A DNA stretch of 6,892 nt from Thermococci archaeon (GTDB lineage Archaea > Methanobacteriota_B > Thermococci > Thermococcales > Thermococcaceae), in NCBI GenBank assembly GCA_003663525.1, contig QMUF01000082.1, forward strand, positions 1-6,892, written 5' to 3'. Position 1 is the stretch's first letter, and each line of letters starts with the position of its first letter. A program made the translations under genes and the position numbers. The notes below the pieces were generated by a model, which worked only from the letters and a program-made list of their open reading frames with translations, was not told where the DNA came from and ran no database searches. Shown piece after piece: positions 1-4,707 of the stretch.

Positions 1-1
1 A

Positions 2-202
2 TGTGTGAGTGTAACTTCTCCAACCCCTGTTATTGGACTTTTTGTGAGTCCCTATACCGGCACTTGGAGCCAGAGCATAGAGTTTGAAGTTCTAGCAAAC
101 CAAAGTGTAAAGGTGGGAATGCGATTCGACACTGCCGGATTGTCCTTGGGAGATTACAATCAGAACATCACGATACAGGCCTTTGGAGGTCCTTGCGAAT
201 GA
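2..202 (+). CDS. C-terminal end of a small secreted beta-rich protein (partial, SipW-substrate-like)
   Basis: This is the last 66 codons of a gene that enters from the left edge; the frame is open to the first complete codon (Cys), so the true start is outside. The visible part has no membrane segment or cytoplasmic anchor. It is rich in alternating polar and hydrophobic residues (IEFEVLANQSVKVGMRFDT, then a GDYNQNITIQA strand), as expected for the last strands of an extracellular beta-sandwich. It carries two sequons (NQS, NIT) and ends in GGPCE. The C-terminal Cys and the Cys at the left edge could pair outside the cell. Its stop overlaps the ATG of the signal peptidase gene (ATGA), so the two are almost certainly co-transcribed. 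By position and fold pattern it is probably another substrate of that peptidase, possibly DUF1102 or camelysin-like. The family call cannot be confirmed from this fragment. Confidence 0.7.
   Translation, partial: CVSVTSPTPVIGLFVSPYTGTWSQSIEFEVLANQSVKVGMRFDTAGLSLGDYNQNITIQAFGGPCE
185..190 (+). promoter_or_regulatory. Ribosome binding site that fixes the signal peptidase start
   Basis: GGAGGT lies 8 nt upstream of the ATG at 199. An in-frame TTG at 193 would leave only 2 nt after the site, so the ATG is preferred. The site lies inside the last codons of the upstream gene, which fits translational coupling. Confidence 0.8.
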
Positions 203-1269
203 AGAAGTTCCTTGAATATTTCCTAATTCTCGTAGTTTCCGTGTTTGTTGTGGGGTCTATCTTGGGAGCTCTTCTTGATAGGCCCGTCTTCATGTCTTAT
301 GTTTCTTCAGAGAGCATGACGCCCACCATAAACAAGGGCGACCTCTTCTTCATGAACCCCTTTTCAAGGAGTGCCAATGTGGGAGATATGATAGTCTTCC
401 ACCTAAGGGGCAGCTGGACTGTTCATAGAGTTGTGGCAATTGTTGAGGATGGCTACATCACCAAAGGTGATAACAACGTTGCCACCGATCAGCAAGAGGG
501 AAGAGCACTTCCCGTTTCAAAAGATAAGATAGCAGGGAAGGTCATCGCCGTAGGTAATTCTCCCCTTAAAATCCCACAATTGGGCACATACCTCCAGAGA
601 GGAATCTCAGGAAGGACTAAAATGTTACTTGCCGCACTTATGATAATAGTGGGTGCATTAGCTTTTACCGGAGAAGCCCCAAAACACAGGAAAAAGAGGC
701 CCAAGTTTATCAGAGTGAAGTTTAAAACCCTCTATATACTTGCCGCAGCGTTTCTCTTAATAATGCTCTCACTTTCAATATTTGTTTCCTGGCAGATGTT
801 TCCAATAGAATACGCAGTAACTTCAGCCGGAGGGCAGAGAGAAGGGTGGGTTCTGCCGGGTTCTACGTTTGAGAGAGAAATAACGATCAAAAATGGGAAC
901 TTCTATCCGATGACATATTACCTTGAACCTCAGAGTGGAAGGATTTCAAGCATATCAGAAACTCACTTTGAATTGGGCCCCCAAGAGGAAGAAACAGTTA
1001 AAGTTACAATAAGCGCTCCCGAGGAAACTTCCCTGTTCACAGATAAAGTTAAGGTAAACGCCTACATTCCACTTCTTCCTGAATCGATTATAGGTTCTTT
1101 ATATGGAGTAAATCCTGTGTTGCCTGTTTTTGCAATCCTCTTTGAGACTTCGGCATTTCTTGGAGTTCTATACTTCATCTCGGGCATTGGAGATGAAGAC
1201 GTGTTTAAAATCAGAAATAAAAGATCCAGCTTATTAAGGCAAATCAAAATGGAGGTGTTTGGAAGATGA
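199..1269 (+). CDS. Signal peptidase I of the SipW/Sec11 (S26B) type with fused C-terminal ectodomain
   Basis: This 356-residue membrane serine protease should remove signal peptides on the outer face of the membrane. An N-terminal helix (about 7-26) is followed by the catalytic Ser39 in SESMTPT. His76 in TVHRVV takes the place of the bacterial general-base Lys. The conserved KGDNN box is at 89-93, with Asp91 and Asp97 as likely third residues. This Ser/His arrangement is that of archaeal, eukaryotic Sec11 and Bacillus SipW enzymes. A second helix (about 142-158) leads to a basic cytoplasmic loop (KHRKKRPK), then a third helix (177-197), a beta-rich outer segment (about 198-305), a fourth helix (309-329) and a basic tail. 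Charges fit the positive-inside rule throughout. Plain S26B enzymes are about half this length, so the second half is an added module. The start at 199 is chosen for its GGAGGT and ATGA overlap. The stop overlaps the next gene in the same way. A dedicated role for its neighbours is inferred. Confidence 0.92.
   Translation: MKKFLEYFLILVVSVFVVGSILGALLDRPVFMSYVSSESMTPTINKGDLFFMNPFSRSANVGDMIVFHLRGSWTVHRVVAIVEDGYITKGDNNVATDQQEGRALPVSKDKIAGKVIAVGNSPLKIPQLGTYLQRGISGRTKMLLAALMIIVGALAFTGEAPKHRKKRPKFIRVKFKTLYILAAAFLLIMLSLSIFVSWQMFPIEYAVTSAGGQREGWVLPGSTFEREITIKNGNFYPMTYYLEPQSGRISSISETHFELGPQEEETVKVTISAPEETSLFTDKVKVNAYIPLLPESIIGSLYGVNPVLPVFAILFETSAFLGVLYFISGIGDEDVFKIRNKRSSLLRQIKMEVFGR
1251..1257 (+). promoter_or_regulatory. 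Ribosome binding site for the secreted glycoprotein gene
   Basis: GGAGGTG sits 8 nt before the ATG at 1266, within the last codons of the signal peptidase gene. Together with the ATGA overlap it supports translation of both from one transcript. Confidence 0.75.
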
Positions 1270-2258
1270 GAAAACTTATTCCAGTTATACTTTTGATGCT
1301 TCTCTCATCACTGATAGTCATCGGTTCAAGCGGGACTTTCATCTACTTTAATGCGGAAAGAGAGGTAAAGGTTGCAGTTGTTCCTCATGACGAGGAATAC
1401 ATAAGCTTCATGTGCTACGATGGATACGCAGCTACGGTAATAGTTGACCAGAACAGCGAACTTACTTTTGATGCATTAACAATTGGCAACTACTTAAATG
1501 AACTTAAAACCGTTAATATCTGGCTTGACCCGGATTACTCCAACCTTCCAAGTGGCGTTGAAATGTGGATAGAGAGTGAAGATGGTATAACAAGGTCGGT
1601 TGATTCCCAGGAATACTACACCTTCTGGGGCAACATCAGCGTTGGGAATGCGGATCCGGGGACTTATGAAGTTCCCATAACTCTCTATGCTACTTGGGAT
1701 GGAGGGGATGCAGTAATAGAAACCTGTTCAATAAAAGTGGTAATCCTGAGCGGGCCGAAGATTAGAAAGATTCTCTTAAGCGGTAACACGACTAATATTC
1801 CATTGAAAACATATCAGGAGTGGGTGTTCCAGATAGAGGTCAAAAACTCGGGAACTGCCCAGAATTTGACAATAAAAGATGTAATTCCGGGAGAGTTTGA
1901 TGTAGATCTAAACAGAACAAGCGCAAGCAAAGGGAGTTATAACTTTACTAGGCATGGAAAGTCAGATCACTTGGAATGGAATGTTGAATTAGGCCCGGGA
2001 GAGAGGGCTCACATGAACATAACGATCTCCACGAGATGGGTAAAAACTGGAAAATGTGGAAAATGGGAGTTTACCTCCTGTGGTTCATACAACCTTAACG
2101 AGGGTGCAAGGATAGTGGAGTATGGAATAGTGAGCAACAGTCTTGTTGTATCTACCGTGGAGTGCAAAGATAATGATAAATCTACCGGAAGCGGCAACAC
2201 TACAGAAGTCAGTGGTAATCAGACTGGGAGCGAAGAACACTCTGGCAGAGGAGGTTAA
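1266..2258 (+). CDS. Secreted two-domain glycoprotein with SipW-type signal, DUF1102-like and DUF11-like domains
   Basis: This 330-residue protein starts with MRK and a hydrophobic stretch (4-21), then GSSGTFIYFNAE. The G-T-aromatic-x-x-F pattern resembles SipW-dependent substrates such as TasA (GTWAAFND). The following AEREVKVAVV with an acidic pair and Tyr (HDEEY, 41-45) resembles the start of archaeal DUF1102 proteins. Domain 1 (about 28-160) has Cys50 and Cys154 near its ends, a possible disulfide. Domain 2 (about 163-258) has the DUF11/CARDB-type pattern (WVFQIEVKNSGTAQNLTIKD followed by a VIPG turn), typical of repeated outer beta-sandwiches. Cys264, Cys272 and Cys300 follow, then a Ser/Gly/Asn/Thr-rich tail (about 302-330) without a membrane helix. 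About eight sequons suggest dense N-glycosylation. The gene overlaps the signal peptidase stop by ATGA, so it is the best candidate substrate. A surface, fibre or matrix role is possible but unproven. Confidence 0.82.
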   Translation: MRKLIPVILLMLLSSLIVIGSSGTFIYFNAEREVKVAVVPHDEEYISFMCYDGYAATVIVDQNSELTFDALTIGNYLNELKTVNIWLDPDYSNLPSGVEMWIESEDGITRSVDSQEYYTFWGNISVGNADPGTYEVPITLYATWDGGDAVIETCSIKVVILSGPKIRKILLSGNTTNIPLKTYQEWVFQIEVKNSGTAQNLTIKDVIPGEFDVDLNRTSASKGSYNFTRHGKSDHLEWNVELGPGERAHMNITISTRWVKTGKCGKWEFTSCGSYNLNEGARIVEYGIVSNSLVVSTVECKDNDKSTGSGNTTEVSGNQTGSEEHSGRGG

Positions 2259-2263
2259 ATATT

Positions 2264-2284
2264 ATGTGTATGGAGGAAATTTAG
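2264..2284 (+). other. Possible six-codon minicistron (MCMEEI) between the glycoprotein and DUF5305 genes
   Basis: An ATG at 2264 has a full GGAGGT (2250-2255) exactly 8 nt upstream. It reads six codons and stops at TAG directly before the ATG at 2285. It might be a coupling or leader peptide. It may equally be a by-product of the Gly-rich end (GRGG) of the glycoprotein, whose codons create the GGAGGT. Confidence 0.25.
2272..2276 (+). promoter_or_regulatory. Ribosome binding site for the DUF5305 gene
   Basis: GGAGG lies 8 nt before the ATG at 2285. The codon immediately before this ATG in the same frame is the stop TAG, so no longer start exists. Confidence 0.7.
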
Positions 2285-3310
2285 ATGAATGGTGGAAATA
2301 TTGATAAGGAAAAACTAAAAAAATGGATAACTAGAAGAGAAGTTCTTGCAGTATCGCTTGTTCTTTTCTTGTTTTTTGGATTTTATTCAATAAAGCTAAT
2401 GGGGGCTAGCTCTGTTGTAACGATCCAGCAGACGGTTGGTAAATATACTCAAGAGGGGGAGCTTATTCATGTGGCCCTGTTAAAGAACAACACGCTTTAC
2501 GGGGAAAAGCTCAGGAGAGAGGAGTATCCTATTCCCCTTGTAGAAAGTTTTGTGATCACATACAGCTATCGCTTTACTCCAATGACCTCAATAAAAGGGG
2601 GTTACAAAACCCAAGGGATAGTTCAATATACCGTAAATAAGGGCAGTGAAGAGGTTATCCTATGGGAGGAAAAGCTCTTTGAAAAATCAGGAGAGCTAAA
2701 GGATGGTAAATTTACCGTACAGTATGAGCTCAATTTAACCAAACTCGGAAACAGAACAAACCAAATAATAGAAGAGCTCGGTTTGAAGAGGTTAAATCGA
2801 AAAATAACATTTATTACAAGGGTCAATCTTAAAGGGAGCGTTTATGGAAGAGAAATAACCGAAAGCTTTGAACACAGCTCATCTCTAGTTAGGGACTCCG
2901 GAGCTGGTCTCTACTACTTTACTAATGAAAAAGAAAGCATGCAGAAAGCAGTAATAGAAAAAGGCACAAAGAGGACGGTGGTGAGTATTGTTGGCTTGCC
3001 ATTCTACGCCGATACCGCAAAGAAAGTGGCTCCAATATTAGCATTGCTATTCTTAACACCCCTTATAGGAGGAGTTTATACAATCAGGGCTCAGAGACCC
3101 AAGAATGAATTTAAGGATTTGGCATCATACATCACAGAAGGGGCTCCAATCCACGTGGAGAAAAAGGTAATTCTGGCCACAAAAGACGATCTAAAGAAGA
3201 CTTTTGATCTTTTGGATAAGCCGATCCTTCACTACAAGGATGGTGAGGAGGACGTTTACACAATAATTGACGGCAACATAGCCTACGAATACAGACATAA
3301 AAATAACTGA
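2285..3310 (+). CDS. DUF5305 family bitopic membrane protein
   Basis: I recognise this 341-residue protein as DUF5305-like, an archaeal family of unknown function that I recall beside signal peptidase genes in haloarchaea. A basic N-terminus (KEKLKKWITRRE) precedes a first helix (about 19-39). A large outer domain (about 40-245) follows, containing SFVITYSYRF, a long beta-rich region and two sequons (NLT 150, NRT 156). A second helix (about 248-266) leads to a cytoplasmic domain of about 75 residues. That domain has the family pattern of an acidic DLASYITEG segment, a DDLKKTFDLLDKPILHY helix-strand, and YTIIDGNIAYEY at the very end. Both termini are therefore cytoplasmic. It follows the glycoprotein after 26 nt, as last gene of the operon, and a poly-T terminator comes right after its stop. 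A role as anchor, assembly factor or sensor for the exported proteins is inferred from context only. Confidence 0.8.
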   Translation: MNGGNIDKEKLKKWITRREVLAVSLVLFLFFGFYSIKLMGASSVVTIQQTVGKYTQEGELIHVALLKNNTLYGEKLRREEYPIPLVESFVITYSYRFTPMTSIKGGYKTQGIVQYTVNKGSEEVILWEEKLFEKSGELKDGKFTVQYELNLTKLGNRTNQIIEELGLKRLNRKITFITRVNLKGSVYGREITESFEHSSSLVRDSGAGLYYFTNEKESMQKAVIEKGTKRTVVSIVGLPFYADTAKKVAPILALLFLTPLIGGVYTIRAQRPKNEFKDLASYITEGAPIHVEKKVILATKDDLKKTFDLLDKPILHYKDGEEDVYTIIDGNIAYEYRHKNN

Positions 3311-3327
3311 TTTTTCTCCTCTTTTTT
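3311..3327 (+). terminator. Poly-T terminator of the export operon
   Basis: Directly after the TGA of the DUF5305 gene comes a pyrimidine tract with runs of five and six T (3311-3315 and 3322-3327) and no hairpin. This is the usual form of intrinsic terminator in Thermococcales. Confidence 0.65.
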
Positions 3328-3340
3328 AAAATTTAGAAAA
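3328..3340 (-). terminator. Probable T-rich terminator of the minus-strand membrane protein gene
   Basis: Read on the minus strand the stretch after the TGA is TTTTCTAAATTTT, a T-rich exit lying back to back with the plus-strand terminator in the 30-bp convergent gap. Confidence 0.5.
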
Positions 3341-3715
3341 TCAAAGAAAAGCAGCACTTATGCCCAAGATCAGTGCAAAAACAAACACCACCAATATTTC
3401 TACAATGATTGTCATCAGCCATGCTATTGTTGCTTTTATCCACTCCGTGTTAAATACTGTTTTTATGGCCCAGATGTATGCTATGATTCCCAAAATCCAT
3501 CCTATAACCGGTATCCATCCTGTAAGCAGGGCCAAAATTCCCCCGCCAATTACTGCTATCATGGATTTCCCAAGGTTAGCTCCTTCTATTCCGGCAAACT
3601 TTGCTCCAAGCATCAGGAAGACCCCTGCAATCACAAGAGCGATCAATATTACTATCACTGCCATGAATCCCATTGCAGCAAAAAGTCCTGGAACAATTGG
3701 TGGCCCCATTGGCAT
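3341..3715 (-). CDS. Small polytopic membrane protein, family not recognised
   Basis: This 124-residue protein consists almost wholly of hydrophobic segments. Four helices are likely: about 9-34, 48-66, 68-86 and 93-121. Polar links are AGIEGANLGKS and KTVFNTEWIKATIAW. The second and third helices are Gly/Pro-rich (GGGILALLTG, then WIPVIGWILGIIAY), which suggests tight helix packing. There is no signal peptide cleavage pattern, catalytic motif or Cys pair. The last third (basic residue, short loop, ATIAWL, long helix) is loosely reminiscent of Yip1-type membrane proteins, but this is weak. The start at 3715 has GGTGA (minus strand, 3722-3726) 6 nt upstream and a plausible promoter further up. 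The gene stands alone between a convergent operon and a divergent neighbour. An equally long frame on the opposite strand is an antisense shadow with no such features. Confidence 0.8.
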   Translation of the reverse strand: MPMGPPIVPGLFAAMGFMAVIVILIALVIAGVFLMLGAKFAGIEGANLGKSMIAVIGGGILALLTGWIPVIGWILGIIAYIWAIKTVFNTEWIKATIAWLMTIIVEILVVFVFALILGISAAFL

Positions 3716-3751
3716 AATACTTCACCTTAACTGACTTATTAGCGATATTTT

Positions 3752-3767
3752 CTTATTAGCCTTTTCA
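3752..3767 (-). promoter_or_regulatory. Candidate BRE/TATA promoter for the small membrane protein gene
   Basis: On the minus strand GAAAAGGCTAATAAGA combines a purine-rich BRE-like part with a weak TATA-like TAATAAG. Starting about 25 nt further would give a leader of roughly 12-15 nt that includes GGTGA. It is assigned by eye. Confidence 0.4.
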
Positions 3768-3778
3768 CTCTTGGGTAG

Positions 3779-3790
3779 AAAAAGCTTTAA
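3779..3790 (+). promoter_or_regulatory. Candidate BRE/TATA promoter for the DUF63 gene
   Basis: AAAAAGCTTTAA matches the A-rich BRE plus weak TATA arrangement common before Thermococcales genes. Its centre lies about 38 nt before the ATG at 3823, which predicts a leader of about 10-15 nt. It contains the palindrome AAAGCTTT (3781-3788), so it could also affect the divergent gene. Confidence 0.45.
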
Positions 3791-3822
3791 GGGAGCAAAG
3801 GGAAGCCTTCTGGGGATGTAAA

Positions 3823-4614
3823 ATGGAATCAGTAGAGAGGTTTTTATGGGAGTATTTTATAGAACCGATGTACACGAGAGAGGGATACAACCCTTACAAT
3901 ACCATTGTTTATGCGATCATTCTTGGACTGGCGATTATCTACACATACAGGTGGATAATAAAGCCCCTCAAGATAAAGGTTGATGAAAAGCTCTTCTATG
4001 CCGTTACTCCAATGATTGTTTTTGGAGCAACTGTTAGGGCACTGGTTGATGGAGAGGTTTTAGAGCCCCACCCCCTCATCTTGACTCCCGGGATATTCTT
4101 TACTGCATTTTTCTTGATCTTGCCGGCTCTCTTTGCGGATTCAAAGCTAAAAACTTATCCAAAAATAACTGTTGGATGGGGGACAATTTTAGCCCTCTAT
4201 GCAAACTATCTTCTTGTAACAAACGCCAAAAGCTGGGAACCCTATGAGCTGACGCTTTTCTATACTATAGTCCTTTTCCTGCCGATTTTGGTTTATTATA
4301 AGTTCAGGCCTTTTGAAAAGTTATATCTCTTCCCTGTATTTGCCCATATCTTTGACATAGGCTCGACGGTGGTGGCCATTCATTATTACGGCTACAGAGA
4401 AGTTCACTGGATTGAGAACCTTCTTGTTCAAAAGTTCGGAGCGTTTGTTTATTACCCTTGGATAGTGCTCATATTGGTTGTTGTCTATTATGGTTTGAGA
4501 TATTTAGTACCCGATGAGGAAGAGAGGAGATTTTGGTATTTGGCAGTTTATATACTTGGATTGGGACCGGCGATAAGGGATCCGGCGCAGATGATTTTAC
4601 AGCTTGCGGGTTAA
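3823..4614 (+). CDS. DUF63 family polytopic membrane protein
   Basis: This 263-residue protein matches the archaeal DUF63 family in length and landmarks. They are GYNPYNTIVYA near the N-terminus (21-31), TPMIVFGATVRALVD (62-76), LTPGIFF (87-93), HIFDIGSTVVAIHYYGYREV (175-194) and the C-terminal LGLGPAIRD (245-253). About seven membrane helices are predicted by eye (27-46, 57-75, 86-104, 116-133, 142-159, 168-188, 208-226) with a further one near 236-250. Function is unknown. The cluster His175, Asp178, His187, Glu193, His195 and Glu198 at one membrane face looks like a metal or proton site, which is an inference. A GGGGATG sequence ends 4 nt before the start codon and serves as ribosome binding site. 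The gene appears to be transcribed alone, divergently from the small membrane protein gene, and the peptidase gene downstream has its own promoter. Confidence 0.88.
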   Translation: MESVERFLWEYFIEPMYTREGYNPYNTIVYAIILGLAIIYTYRWIIKPLKIKVDEKLFYAVTPMIVFGATVRALVDGEVLEPHPLILTPGIFFTAFFLILPALFADSKLKTYPKITVGWGTILALYANYLLVTNAKSWEPYELTLFYTIVLFLPILVYYKFRPFEKLYLFPVFAHIFDIGSTVVAIHYYGYREVHWIENLLVQKFGAFVYYPWIVLILVVVYYGLRYLVPDEEERRFWYLAVYILGLGPAIRDPAQMILQLAG

Positions 4615-4641
4615 TAGTTTAATTCTTCCTTAAATCCTAAT

Positions 4642-4650
4642 TTTTATAAG
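4642..4650 (+). promoter_or_regulatory. TATA box of the M1-type metallopeptidase gene
   Basis: TTTTATAAG in an AT-rich context 58-66 nt before the ATG at 4708. A start about 25 nt downstream (near 4672) would lie beyond the in-frame TTG at 4654, which excludes that TTG and favours the ATG at 4708. Its T run may also end transcription of the DUF63 gene. Confidence 0.6.
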
Positions 4651-4707
4651 TAATTGTTGCGTAGTTATACTCACAGAAGTATACTTAGGACTATCTGGGG
4701 GAGAATA

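Noticed and set aside
5..7. GTG at the left edge as a real start for the first protein
   Set aside because: The frame is open to the edge, and a start here would give no signal sequence to a protein with extracellular character; an internal Val is more likely.
193..198. TTG start adding two residues to the signal peptidase
   Set aside because: GGAGGT would be only 2 nt away; the ATG at 199 has the 8-nt spacing seen at the other operon genes.
489..704. Minus-strand frame within the signal peptidase gene
   Set aside because: It covers the catalytic His and GDNN region of the opposite strand and has no family features of its own.
3360..3734. 124-codon plus-strand frame opposite the small membrane protein
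   Set aside because: It is the antisense of the minus-strand gene. The minus frame has coherent helices, a ribosome binding site and a promoter-like element; the plus frame has none and an odd Ile/Pro/Thr composition.
4654..4707. Upstream TTG start adding 18 residues to the metallopeptidase
   Set aside because: The TATA box at 4642-4650 would place transcription start after this TTG. The ATG at 4708 has a purine-rich site and gives a normal basic N-terminus plus helix.
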